Assembly (NCBI GenBank): GCA_964494505.1
Contig: CAZBRO010000013.1
Coordinates: forward strand, 62,001 to 126,000
Origin: CAIYRG01 sp964494505
Lineage (GTDB): Bacteria; Pseudomonadota; Alphaproteobacteria; Micropepsales; Micropepsaceae
Direction: 5' to 3'
Length of the DNA stretch: 64,000 nt
The position numbers were made by a program, and so were the translations under genes. The notes beneath the pieces were generated by a model that saw only the letters and a list, made by a program, of their open reading frames with translations, made no database searches and was not told the DNA's origin. Every line of letters begins with the position of its first letter. Within the stretch, counting starts at the first letter, position 1. Shown in pieces: positions 46,401 to 57,300 of the stretch.

Positions 46401-48263
46401 CTCTATAATGAAACCTACGCATACGACGCGGTGGGCAATTTCCTGCACCTGGTCCATACCGCTCAGAACGGCAACTGGACGCGCGATTATTTCTACGAGG
46501 AACCCAGCCTCATCGAGTCTAGCGCGGTCAGCAATCGCTTGAGCCGCACGGCCGTCGGATCGGCAAGCGAGACCTATTCCCATGACGCGCACGGCAATAT
46601 CACGGCGATGCCTCATCTTGCGGCGATGGTCTGGGACTTCATGGATCGGCTGCAATCTGCCGATCTAGGTGGCGGCGGCGCCGTCTTCTTTCTCTACGAC
46701 TCCTCGGGCCAGCGGGTTCGCAAGATCGTCGAACGCCAGAACGGCACGAAGCAGGAGGAACGGTTCTATATCGGGACGGGCTATGAGGTTTATCGCGAAT
46801 ATGACGGCGCTGGAGCAAACGCGATCCTGGAGCGGCAGACGCTCCATATAGCCGACGGAGTGCAGCGCCTCGCCCTGGTGGAGACGCGCACCAAGGGCGA
46901 TGACGGGCTGCCGGCGCAACTCGTGCGTTATCAGTTCAGCAATCATCTGGGTTCGGCCTGCCTGGAGTTGGACGATGCAGGGCAGGTGATTTCGTACGAA
47001 GAATATTATCCCTATGGCAGCACGTCCTATCAGGCGGGGCGCAGCACAGCCGAGGTGAGCCTCAAACGCTATCGCTACACCGGCAAGGAACGGGACGAGG
47101 AGACGGGGATCACCTATCACGGTGCGCGATACTATGCCCCGTGGCTTGGACGATGGACGTCCGCCGATCCGGCCGGGCTCGCTGCGGGTATGAATCTGTA
47201 CCGCTATGCCGACGCGAACCCCGTGCGCTTCAACGATCCGGCGGGGTTGGAGCCCAAGACCACGTATCTGGGTTCGAGCCGTGACGACAAATATGTCGCC
47301 CGGCTGGAGTCAACCTGGGGCGGAAACCAATATTGGTCGGAGGAAGGATCAAACGGGGCCGGCTGGTATGTGCGCACCGAAGGCAACACGATCCTCGAAC
47401 CCGTCCGCAAATTGTATCCCATCCAGCCCGGCGACATCACCTATGGCCTCGATCTTGGCGAGGTGCCCAAGCGGGACGTCTGGGTCGAAATGAACAAGGA
47501 CAAGGATGAGGACGACGATCCCGCTCAGCGCACCTTGCTGCCCACCGCGGGTAATAAGGTTCTCGACAAATATTTCGCGCAGCAAGGCGGAAAGAAGGAT
47601 TGGGTCGACGTCGATCTGGACGCTCTGGATGAGAACGGCCGGCATTTGTGGAGCTGCCGCAACGAGAACAATCCCGACGATTGCCGCGTCAACGATTATG
47701 TGAAATTGCCGGTCGGAACGTCGGACGTCGAAATGCAGATGGCCGCCGGCGGGGCCGGCAAAATCTTCGGAGGCCTCGCGCGGCTTCTGGGCATTGGCGC
47801 TGAAGTCGTTAGCGACGAGGCCACTCTCGCGGCAAAGGCAGCGGGCAACCGCGCGGAAAGCGGCACATTCGAGATCGTAAACAACAGCCCCCGCAATAGC
47901 ATTGGTGAATTAGCACGCGAGACCGGGGGGCGAGTCGCTATCGAAAGAGTTGTGCCGGAAGGGTTCGAGTATGATGGACGAAATATGATCGTCCATGAGG
48001 GGGAAGCCTATTATCAATCGCGCTTCGGCACATCCGGCAAGAAAGCGGGCGCTTGGTTCCGGTTCTACGGGGTGGATAGCAAAGGGGTTCGCCAAATAGG
48101 TTGGGTCGGAAAGCAGCAGATAGCGGTCGAACCCTTCGATCCTTATTTGTACGAAAGACCTGATCTTTCAGGAACGCGCGTAATGGGACCGAAAGAAACC
48201 GGCACGGCGGCGGAAGCCAATGAGTGGCTCCGCAGGCGGGGGGTGAATCTGTTCTTCGAATAA
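40497..48263 (+). CDS. Tc toxin cocoon: fused TcB-TcC with RHS repeats and variable C-terminal toxin tip
   Basis: About 2,588 residues. Numbering from CTG 40497: SpvB domain (about 25-300; GANPATGTASMTLPIFVS, FGLGWTLSVPFI), FG-GAP/VCBS-like beta-propeller repeats (about 430-690; LDLDGDGLADILIS, LADLSGDGLTDLVRIRNG), TcdB middle domains (about 750-1180; LTGIDNNLGTQTSVQYA, EFRGFGMVEQWD), then RHS/YD repeats up to the core end GITYHGARYYAPWLGRWTSA...NDPAGL at 2251. Conserved Asp2224 and Asp2247 flank the expected self-cleavage after Leu2251. The remaining 337 residues are an unrecognised, more A/T-rich tip, the presumed effector. No ATG, GTG or TTG lies close to the family start; CTG 40497 follows a G-run, and TTG 40395 or 40299 are alternatives. 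TcA follows after 57 bases. Confidence 0.93.
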   Translation: MSKQTLDPEPKTATEGAGESLIPSISVPKGGGAIRGIGEKFGANPATGTASMTLPIFVSASIFSPALGLSYDSGAGNGPFGLGWTLSVPFIVRKTDKGLPKYQDAEETDVFILSDAEDLVPVIIPQAGGWIRQDFSATRAGAIYAVQRYRPRIEGSFARIERWTNAADGTSFWKTVSANNVTSLYGVGAGGRIADPKDASKIFKWLLEQSYDEKGNVIAYEYAAENRDSVPQVPHEWNRSAGAQRYLKAVHYGNRTPYYPDPQAPSSLALPSDWLFHVVFDYGDHDTAVPTLEPDAPWPVRTDPFSTYRAGFEVRTYRLCRRVLMFHAFAELGPSACLVRSTDFTYAARDDGPGMSFLTRAQQTAYRRNPDGQSYTILDPQTGEALSPRAMPPVTLSYSDAVVDETLRTVDGGALENLPYGVDGTHYQWLDLDSEGLPGVLTEQTGGWFYKRNISNLPRDDSGNVLPDTGPPAGTVRAAFEPVELVATLPSTAALAAGGQQFLDLAGDGRQCLVQTDRFLPGYYARDEDGAWQTFIPFAESPNIAWADPNLRILDLDGDGLADILISEDEVFTWYPSLGKDGFAAGETVRKPFDENDGPALLFADGTQSIYLADLSGDGLTDLVRIRNGEVCYWPNLGYGRFGAKIEMSNAPVFDTPDGFDQARIRLADIDGSGAADIIYLGRSEVVLHFNQSGNAWAVPRVLKQFTAPDNIASVVAVDLLGNGTACLVWSSPLPGDAGRQMRYVDLMGGQKPHLLTGIDNNLGTQTSVQYAASTQFYLRDRLTGTPWLTKLPFPVHVVERVEIRDEVGKTRFVSRYAYHHGYFDGVEREFRGFGMVEQWDTEAFAAFIEDDAANIDSATDLPAVLTRTWLHTGANLPDAGVSAHFKDAYYREPGLAPDALDAMLLQDTTLPAGVTQADGPVLPWTLSPDEEREARRSLKGSVLRQEIYALDGSAEEPQPYSVSESNLTIELLQPQGQNRHSVFFTHARETIEYRYERKLYEVGAERLADPRVKHSMVLALDAYGNPLQTVEIGYGRRFDSPDPLLTEGDKKKQKQILATLTESRYTNAISAGESYRVPLPAESRTYELLNLAPRANRPNTTNLFRFEEMQQAVQTVGDGQHEIAYEDIHASGVQGADPYRRRIAETRVLYRKDDLSAALPLGTAEPLALPYESYRLAFTPGLLAVLGAKISPPDATSLLTGSTGAFLDLDGDGQLWSPSGRVFFSPDLAHPDAVFARGHRYLACAAQDPFGNISLVSYDPYELFVAQTTDALGNVTTAQYDYRVLLPDLVTDPNGNRTAIAFDVLGLAAGSAVMGKAAGPGGKAEGDSLEGFVPDLTDSVIAAFLNDPVAPATDLLGNATTRTIYDVNRYARTGQPVFTATLARETHVADLAPGQQTKVQIAFSYSDGAGRAIQKKVQAEPGPVESGGPDVASRWTASGWTIFNNKDKPVRQYEPFFTAAHDFEFAVQRGVSPTLFYDPRMRVAATLHPNHTYEKVLFDPWWQQTWDVNDTVTLDPTADPDVAPWFARLEANAYSPSWHALRSDAAYAAQAALRWPDAAVRQAETEAAAKAAAHANTPANAHFDVLGRAFLTVADNGAEKHLTRVEQDIQGYRRAATDALGRIAVTADFDMLGAVLQQASMEAGDRWTLYDAGGRPIRAWDSRGHTFRTEYDALRRPVRAFVQGTDTQDPAKEILFAKTEYGEGQPNDAALNLRTRVFRVSDGAGILTSMGVNPMTGADEAYDFKGNLLCSTRQFAQDYKTVPDWAGNPALEPDIFVASTVYDALNRPVTLTMPDMSAVKPIYNEANLLAGLAVNLQGAATLSSFVTGIVYNAKGQRELIEYGNGTSTAYTYDPDTYRLTQLYTARSASAFPGDDPTPPNPPRGVQNLSYIYDPTGNISAIRDGAQQTVYFNNQVVPPDADYVYDPLYRLIAAQGREHIGQTTLPQTTWNDEFRIHLPHPQDGQAMRLYNETYAYDAVGNFLHLVHTAQNGNWTRDYFYEEPSLIESSAVSNRLSRTAVGSASETYSHDAHGNITAMPHLAAMVWDFMDRLQSADLGGGGAVFFLYDSSGQRVRKIVERQNGTKQEERFYIGTGYEVYREYDGAGANAILERQTLHIADGVQRLALVETRTKGDDGLPAQLVRYQFSNHLGSACLELDDAGQVISYEEYYPYGSTSYQAGRSTAEVSLKRYRYTGKERDEETGITYHGARYYAPWLGRWTSADPAGLAAGMNLYRYADANPVRFNDPAGLEPKTTYLGSSRDDKYVARLESTWGGNQYWSEEGSNGAGWYVRTEGNTILEPVRKLYPIQPGDITYGLDLGEVPKRDVWVEMNKDKDEDDDPAQRTLLPTAGNKVLDKYFAQQGGKKDWVDVDLDALDENGRHLWSCRNENNPDDCRVNDYVKLPVGTSDVEMQMAAGGAGKIFGGLARLLGIGAEVVSDEATLAAKAAGNRAESGTFEIVNNSPRNSIGELARETGGRVAIERVVPEGFEYDGRNMIVHEGEAYYQSRFGTSGKKAGAWFRFYGVDSKGVRQIGWVGKQQIAVEPFDPYLYERPDLSGTRVMGPKETGTAAEANEWLRRRGVNLFFE

Positions 48264-48320
48264 CCGGCACGGCGTTGGGGGCAAATCGCAAATACCAACA
48301 TTGCGATGAGAGAGGGGAAA

Positions 48321-51300
48321 ATGGCCTACTCATTGGTTGGGACCCTGATCCCGATACCGGCGTCCGGCGCAAATCTGCGCATCGAAGCGTGGGATGCGGC
48401 CGGGCTGTGCCCGGATCTGATCGACGTCGCCGCTTCCGACGCTCGCGGGCGTTTCGAGATGATTCTCGATCCCGATTACCTTGCGGCGCTGTTGCCGGAG
48501 AAGGTGCCGCAGATCGCCTTTCGCATATTCAACAGCGGCAAAGCCGTCGCCCAGGCCAAACAGATTGTCTGGGCGGTCAATACACAAACGGCGCAACTGC
48601 AGATTCCGCTCGCCGCGGCGGCCAATCCCACCACCGCGCTCGTACCCGCGCAGGCGGTCGTGCGCGGGACCGTCTTCAACGCGGATGGATCGTCCGCGCC
48701 AAATCGCACCGTGCAGGCGTTCGACAGCAATCTTGCGGCAACCGGATTTGCGCAGGTTCAACTCGGCCAAGCCACGACCGCGGCGGATGGGAGCTACGAA
48801 ATCCACTACGTCATGCCGCCGAACGGCAAGCTCAAACCCGATCTCATCGTCCGCGTCGAGGCGATTGCACCGCCCTCTACGAACGTGCCGGCGCGTCCGC
48901 CTGCGGCAAGTTCTGCGCTCATCTCGAATGCGCCAACCGTTGCCATGGTCGATCTCGGTCTCGACGACGCCGTGGCCGCGCTTCCGTCGGAATATCGTGC
49001 GCTCGCTACCCTCGCGCAACCGGTTGCAGGGCGCGCGAAGCTCGGGCTCGCCGATTTGACCGACGAACAAATCGTCTTTGTCGCCGGCAGCACGGGAATT
49101 CAGCCCGACCGTATGACGACGATGGCGCAGGCGGCACAGCTTGCCCGCGACGCGGGCGGCGGCATCGACGCCGAAATCTTCTACGGGCTCTTGCGCAGCG
49201 GCCACGAAGGAGATTTGGCGGCGCTCGCCTCCGTTCCGGTGGACGTTCAGCGGCCACGGCTCGAACTCGCAATCGAGCGCAATTTGATCTCAGCGACATA
49301 CGAACCGCAGATCGATACGATACTCACCCAATTGCAAAACGCCGTTGCGGCGCGGGCGATGCCGGCGACGGGAGCCTCAAGCGTTAGTACGGCGCTGGCC
49401 AACGCTTTGGCGAGTCGCGACGTACAGACGGCCTTTGTCGCCCGCTGGATCGGCCGCACCCGCAGCGTTCAGCAATTCTGGAACGACGTGCGGACGGATG
49501 CAGCGCTAGGTCCCTCCGCCGGCGATCTTGAGACGACGCTGCGTCTCGACATGCTGTTCGGCGGTTTCCAACCGGCGCTTGCCGAACTCAAGGCGCGCCG
49601 GCAGGCTGGAAGCATCAAATCGCTGCGCGATCTTGCGCGCTGGCGGGATGGCGACTGGCAGGCCTTCCTCACCGCGACGGGTACGCCCGCATCGGTTCCG
49701 GGAGACACGCAGGCAGCAAAGGTCGCCGCCTGGGCCGCGAAGCTGCAGTTGAGCGTGCGCACCGCGTTTCCCACCGAATATCTTCGCGGCCGCGCCGCGG
49801 TTGCGCCTCCGCCGCTTCCCACGAAGTTCGTGCCGATTCTCGCCGCGGCAAATCCCGCGCTCGATCTCACACGGCCGCTGCCCGATGCGCCCAATTGGGG
49901 CACCATCGCGGTTGCCGACCAGCCGGCCGCGCGCGCGGAATGGGCGCAATTCCAGCGTGAGGCGCGCACTTTCGGCGCGGTGCCGGCGCGTGCATTGCTT
50001 GCCAGCGTCGTGCAGGCGAGCGGCGTGAATCCCATTCGCAGCGCAGCCAATCAGGTACTTGCCGCCTCCACTGCCGATTTCGAGCTCACTACGGTCGATC
50101 AATATTTGACCGCCAATCCGAAGGCGCTCGACGGCGTGGATGCAGGCGCCCGTCCGGCGGTGATCGGCTACCTTAAGGGCGTGCAGCGCATCGTGCGGCT
50201 GGCGGGGAAACCGGAAGCGGTCGAGCAATTGCTGGCAGACGGTCTGGATTCCGCCATGAGGATCGCGCGGATTCCGCGCGCCGAATTCGTTGACCGCTAC
50301 ACCACGCTCTTCGGCGGTGATGCGACGGCGCACGATGTGTTCTCTGCCGCCTTCCGGTCGGCCGCCACCGCGCAACTCGCATTGACGACAGTCGCGCAGT
50401 CGATGACGGACATCAGCCCATGGGCCATACGCGGAGGCTCGACAGCGAAATTCTCTCCGCCGGATTTCGGTGCGGTGCTTTCTCTGATGAAGAATGCCGC
50501 CGGAGCGACGGATGGCGCCGCATCCTGGCCCACATTGTTTCAGGGCGAAGCCTGGTGCGACTGCGACGATTGCCAATCGATCTACGGTCCGGCAGCCTAT
50601 TTCGTCGACCTGCTGCATATGCTCGATCCCGACGGCAGCGACGACGCCCCCGTAGATCATCTGTTCGCGCGCCGGCCTGACCTGCCCAACCTCCTGCTCA
50701 CCTGCGACAACACCAATACGGCGCTGCCCTACATCGATGTCGTCAACGAAATCCTCGAACTGCATATCGCCGCAAATAATGGCTACGTGAACCCGGCGAC
50801 CGGCCAGCCTTACGCAACCTCCACCAGTTATGACAGCACAGGTCTATCGGCCGCCGAACTCCGCGCCGTGCCGCAGAATCTGATCGGCGATGTCTACGAC
50901 AAGGCGCTCACGGAGGCCGTTTTTCCGTTCACGCTTCCGTTCCGGCGCGCCCTTGCGGTGATGCGGTCCTATCTCGATGAACTCGGCACGAGCTATTACG
51001 ACGTGCTTGACGCGTTTGGCCCCGGCACGGGAAGCGACGGCCTCAGCGCTGCCGAGCGGCTCGCCGCGGAAACGCTCGGTTTAACGATCCGGCAATTCAA
51101 GCTGATTGCCGGCATGCCGGTGCCCGACGATCAGCCGCTCGCGCTTCCTGCGTTCTACGGCTATGACGCGCAAGATCCGAACTGGCAGGCGAAACTTGCC
51201 GCCGTCCCGGAACTCCTGCTGCGCACGGGGATCGCATATGACGATCTGTATGCGCTGATCGGAGATCAAACTCAGTCCGGCACCTATTTCCTCAATCGCG

Positions 51301-54300
51301 ATGGCGCGGTCGCGCTCGACCCGCCGGTTGCCTGCCAGATCGACGGCACGAGCCTGCACGCTGCTGCGGACACCTGGGATCGCCTGCACCGGTTCATCCG
51401 GCTGTGGCGCGCCACATCCTGGTCGATTGCCGACCTCGACCGGGTGCTGTTCGCCATCGGCGCGCAAGCCGATCACAGCGTGACACTCGACCGCGACGCG
51501 CTTCGCCGCGTGGCTCTGGTGGAAAGCACCCTCGATGCCCTCGATCAGCCTTTGGCCGCGGTGCTGGCGCTGTGGTCCGATCTCGACAGTTGGGGCACCG
51601 ATTCACTGTATTTGAGCCTCTTTCAGAATCGGAACGTGGCGCGGCTCGACGATGCCGCCGCATTCAGGCTCGCGGGCGATCCCACAGCCAAGCCCGCAAC
51701 CGGCGCTGGCGAACTGGCGACGGCGACCGAGCCGATGTCGTCCCATGTCGCGACCATCCTTGCAGCACTCCGGATTGCGGCGGCCGATCTTGAGGCGATT
51801 TGGGACCATGCGCTCGAGGTTGCGGCATTTGGCGCTGCGGTCACGACGCGCGATCAGACATTGCTCAACCTTCACAACCTTACCGTCGTCTATCGCTATA
51901 CGGTGTTGGCGAAAGGGCTGTCGCTTCGGATCGCCGACCTTGTCGAGCTGTTGCGGCTCACAGGCGCAAATCCCTTCACGGCGAATGACCCTGCGCCGAC
52001 GCTTGCTTTCATTGATCAGGTGACCGCCGTAGGCGCTTCGGGTTGCTCGGTCGCCACGCTTGCCTATCTCTACCGCTGCTATGCTGCACCCGGTCAGGGT
52101 CCTGCACCTGCGGACAGTGTCGTATCCGACGCGCTCGCGAAGATCTGGACGGCATTGCGCGGCGTGCGGCAGGACACTGCCATCGCTGAGGATCCCGACG
52201 GCACGCTGCTGGCGTCGCGGCTTGCACTGGTGCAGCCGCCCGAAATCGTGCGCGCAATTCTCGACGCGCTCGACCCCAGCAAGGGGCTGAGTGCCGCTGC
52301 GCGCAAGCAGGCGCTCGACGACGGCCTTGAACCGATCCTCGGTGCCGGACTCGCAGATGCCGAAACGCAGGTGCTTGGTACGCCCGATCCCGATCCGAAC
52401 GACGCCATCGCGCTCGCGGCGCGCAAGCTCGCCAATCAGACCGCGGTGCTCGTTTCCGTATCGGCCGCGCTGCGGATTTCTTTCAGCCAGTCGGCAGCCG
52501 TCTCTGTCGTTGCCGGAACGCTAGGCCTGACCGATTCGATGGCGCGCGCGCTCCTCACCGATTGGATCCCCGGCGATGGTGGAACCGCCCTCGATACGCT
52601 GCTCGATCTCGCCGGTGGAGGTTTGAACCGGCAATTGTTCGACGGCGCCGGATACACGAACCCGGAGCAGGGCACGGAAATTGCCGATTCGGTTGCGCTT
52701 CAGACGACCATGGGCACCGCGCCGCGCGGTGCCGTTTGGACCGGTTATCTGCTGCCGCTGGGCGATGGCGACCACAGCTTTGTGCTGCGCACGGACGGGG
52801 CATGTTCCATCGCCATTGGCGATGCGCCCGAGATTTCATTTCCCGCGCAATTGGACGGGACCAGGCCGCTGATCGTCGACAACGCGCCGCCGCCGGTGAC
52901 ACTCACTGCCGATCGGCTGGTCAAGATCGTGGTGCGTTATGACAGCGGCAGCGCGCCCGGCACGTTCGCGCTGCTGTGGAAGCTCGCAGGCGCCAGCACG
53001 GCCACACCGGTGGCGCCGGAATATATGTTCCCCACCTTGACCGCGCTTGTCGAAGACGGAAAGGGACCGGGCTTTGCCTGGAAACGCGCGCACAAGGCCT
53101 CGTTGCTGATCCTCGGACTTGGCCTGACCGAGGAAGAGATCGCCTATGCGGAATCGGGCGATCAGCCTTTTGGCGCATTTCACCTCCGCGATCTGCCAAT
53201 GCAGGCGCCGGCGCCAGATGCCATCCATGCCGCCATGGCGCGCTGGCAGGAACTCGCAGCGTTCATTCGGGTGCGCGCGTCGCTGCCGGTTTCCGACACC
53301 ACCCTTGCCGGTGTTCTGGAGTCGCGAACGCCCGCGAATACACCCGATCCACTTGGCTGGTGGACAGAGAGCCTGTGTGCCGCCGCGGGCTGGGATCCCG
53401 ATGCCGTGCAGCCATTGCTGACGCCGGTTCCGGATTGGACCGCGTCCGGTGCGACGGTCGTTGCCGGGCTGCTAGCAGGCGTTGCCGGTGCGCTTCCCGC
53501 CGGGGGACCGTTCGAACTCGGCAGGCGGCTTGCGGCCCTTCAGCGGTGTCTCGATCTCGTCAAACGCATCGGAGTGTCCGGAGACGCGCCCGCCGGGACA
53601 CGCCCGACTCTTAGGCTGTGGGCCGCAGCCGAGCCCGATTCCGTGGCGGCCGGCGAAGCCGTGCAGGCCGTGCGCGCGCGCTACACCGACGACACGCAAT
53701 GGTATCAGGTGGCGCAGACGCGCAACGACACGCTCCGCCAGCAGCAGCGGGACGCGCTCGTGGCCCATATCATGCCGCGAATCACGATCGACGGTGCACC
53801 GCCCAAGGACGTCAACGCGCTCTACGAACATTTCCTGATCGATGTCGAAATGTGCGCCTGCGGTCAGACTTCACGCGTGTTGCAGGGCATTTCCACCGTG
53901 CAATTGTTCATCCAGCGCATCCTGCTCGGCCTCGAAAAGCCGATCTCGCCGAGCCGCATCGATCCGGACAAATGGGAGTGGAACCAGGAATACCGGGTGT
54001 GGCAGGCAAACCGCGAAATCTTCCTTTATCCGGAAAATTGGATCGACCCGGAGCTTCGCGTCGACAAGACGCCGTTCTTCGCGGACCTGCAGTCGCAACT
54101 GAGCCAAGGTCCGCTGGACAGCGACAATGTCGAAGAGGCGTTCGAGGATTACCTCCTCAAGCTCGATCAGGTGTCGCGGCTGAAGATTTGCGCACTCCAT
54201 TGGCAGCGCGAGGGAAAGCTCACGGATGCCGATTCGGAAATTTCCAACGCCGCCATCATCGACACATTGCATGTGGTGGCGCGCACACCGGGTGCCCACC

Positions 54301-57300
54301 CGGTCTATTTCTACCGCACGCTGCTCGGGACGGCCTCGGGCAATGGCGGCACCGAGTGGACGCCCTGGCAGAAGATCGACGTCGATATCCAGAGCGACGG
54401 CGATGCCGGCGACGTCCACATCCTGCTCGTGACCTACGACCGGCGGCTGTATCTTTTCTGGGCGTTGTTCAGCGAGGTTCCCGAGCCGTCCCAGCCGGGC
54501 GCCACGGAAGGGGATTCGCCCTCTCCGCCGCTGACCCATTGGGAAATCCGGTTGGCTTGGTCGACGTGCCGCAACGGCGTGTGGTCGGCGAAACAGGTCA
54601 GCTCGCAATCGATCGTCTCGAACCGGTTCATCACCGAAGGCGAAAGCGGCGCCTACAAGGACGCGATTCACGAATACAAGCACCGCCTGAACCAGGCGAA
54701 CTCGATCTACCGGAAGGCCGCCCAGAAGGTGACCGCAGCCGAGAACGATCTGTGGACCGAACTCGGAAACGGCTCGTCGGGCATGCGCCACGCGCTGATC
54801 CAAAGCATCGCCGCGGTGGTCGGCAGCGACGTCAACGATATTTATAGTGTGCTGTCGACGCTGTTCTTTTTTCTGCTCAACAATGTCGAAGATCTGGAAG
54901 CCTGGCTCAACGGACAGCACACGACATTTCCATCGTGGATTGACGGCATCTACAAGCAAGTCGCGCAGTGGCATCAGGACGATGGCAACGTCCCCCTCAT
55001 CGCCACGCCGGCTGCGGCATCGCTGAAGAAGGATTACGACCGGATTCTCGACCTGCGCAAGACTCGCGATGATTTGCTCGACGAGTATGAGAAACTGAAA
55101 AAGGCCCTCGCCGATTTCAACGGCGGCATGTCGGCGCTCGCGGTTCCGGGATACACAAAGCGCTCCGATCATACGTTCTGGATATCGACTGCGGATGGTG
55201 TCGATATCGATGTCGCGCGCCACGACGACAAAAGTTCGCCGCGCCAAATCGGGACGTTCTCCTTGTCTGAAGACGGCCGCTCGCTGAGCGCAAAATCTGT
55301 CGGCAGCGGACGCTACAATCTTTCACGCCAGACGCCGCGCCACAGCGATCCCGACATCAACGCGTTTCGCGTCGATGTTTCCGGCGGCAAGGGGCTCGAC
55401 CTCGAAGGGATGCCGAATCTGCTTGGGCGCGTGCACGACGCCGATTTCTTCGACGAGCACTGGTGGCATCATCCAGCGACGAGCGACAATCCGCGCCCGT
55501 TCTTCGTGGCGAAGGGCTCCGATGTCGAGGTTGCTCTGCCGTTTGCGGCACAGACCGTGGACGAGCCGGCCGTTTCCCCCATTTTCGAGCAAGGCGGCGT
55601 CGCGATTTCCGGCAATTACGTCCTTCCGGGTATCAACCCCGTGCAGAACGCGCCGCCGGGCGGTCCGCAGCAACAGACACGCGCATCCGATGCGCTTCAG
55701 GTAAGCGCCAATGAGCCCATGGTGGAAGATGCCGCCGAAATCATTCAGGACGGCAAATCCTTCGGCCTGAACATGTTTGCGCCCAATACGCTTCCGACAG
55801 TCACCGTTCAGCCGCTCTATTGCTTCGAACCTGCCCATCACCCGTTCGTACGGTCCCTTATCAAGCGGCTCGAACGCGATGGTGTGGACGGGCTTCTCAA
55901 GACGAGGGCGCAGAATCCCTCGGGCAGCGATCATGGGGAACACGGCGCCTATTTCGACTCGACCTACGATCCGTCCGCCGCGTTCGTCTCCTATCCCTAT
56001 TCGCCACATGATGTGGACTTCCGGCCGCAAGGGCCCTACGCGCCGTACAATTGGGAATTGTTCTTCCATGTGCCGTATCTGATCGCCGCGCGTCTCATGC
56101 AGGACGCGCGCTATGACGATGCCAGACGCTGGCTGCACTACATTTTCGATCCGACCGCATCCTCGAAGGAGGATGCGCCGACCCGGTTCTGGAAGCTGCA
56201 GCCGTTCCGCGACAACACCGACACTCTGAATGCCGCCCAATTGATGACGGCTCTGGCGACCAACGCGCCTCCCGACGTCGCAGCGAGCGTCAAGGCCGAG
56301 ATCGATCAGTGGAATCGCTACCCCGCCGATCCGCACCGCATCGCACGGCTCCGGCTCTCGGCGTATCAGAAGGCGATCGTCTTCAAATATCTCGACAATC
56401 TCATTGCCTGGGCCGATTCGCTTTTCACGCAGAACACCATCGAAACGATCAATCAGGCGACCCAGCTTTATGTGTTCGCGAGCGACTTGCTGGGCCCGCG
56501 TCCGGAGCATGTACCGCAGAAGAGCGATATCCAGCCCTTCACCTACAGTCAGGTCCGCGGCCAGCTCGACCAGATGTCCGACATGGTGGCGGAGGTCGAG
56601 TGCATGATCTATCCGGCGCCGCAGTCCAAATCGATGAACCCGCCCCAGCCGGTGGCGCATGCGCTTCTGGGAATCGGCCATCTGGGCTTGATATGGCCGA
56701 GCGCGGCGACACCGGATGTGCCCACGGTTCCGCTCGCATTCTGTGTGCCGCCGAACAGCAAGCTTCTGAGCTATTTCGATACCATCGACGACCGCTTGTT
56801 CAAGATCCGGCACTGCATGAACATCGAAGGCGTGGTACAGCAATTGCCGCTGTTCCAGCCGCCCATCGATCCTGCCTTGCTCGTGCGCGCCGCCGCGATG
56901 GGCCTCGATATCGGGAGCATCCTCGCCGATCTCTCCGCGCCGCTGCCGTTCCACCGCTTTTCCACAATGCTTGGAAGAGCGCTGGAACTTTGTGCCGATC
57001 TCAAATCGCTGGGCGGCCAGCTTCTGTCCGCACTTGAAAAGCAGGATGCCGAAGCGCTGGCGCTGTTGCGGGCGGCCAACGATTCCGCACTCCTCAAGGC
57101 GGTGCTCGATATCAAGAAGCAGCAGGTCAAGGAGGCCGAGACCAACAAGGATGCGCTGCAGAAATCGCGCGATGTGGCGCAGGCGAAATATGCCTATTAC
57201 GCGTCGCGCGCATTCATGAACGTATGGGAGGACCTGCAGATACAAGGAATGCTCATCGGCGGCGGCATGCGCCTGACGGGAAGCCTCATGAGCATGGCCG

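Noticed and set aside
44532..46655. Long minus-strand open frame (707 codons) inside the toxin gene
   Set aside because: It lies opposite the RHS repeat region; the translation is low-complexity and without homology, typical of GC-rich antisense.
47250..48320. Immunity gene for the toxin tip
   Set aside because: The gap to TcA is 57 bases and holds no frame; nothing between the tip and TcA can encode an immunity protein, which fits a toxin aimed at eukaryotic cells rather than kin bacteria.
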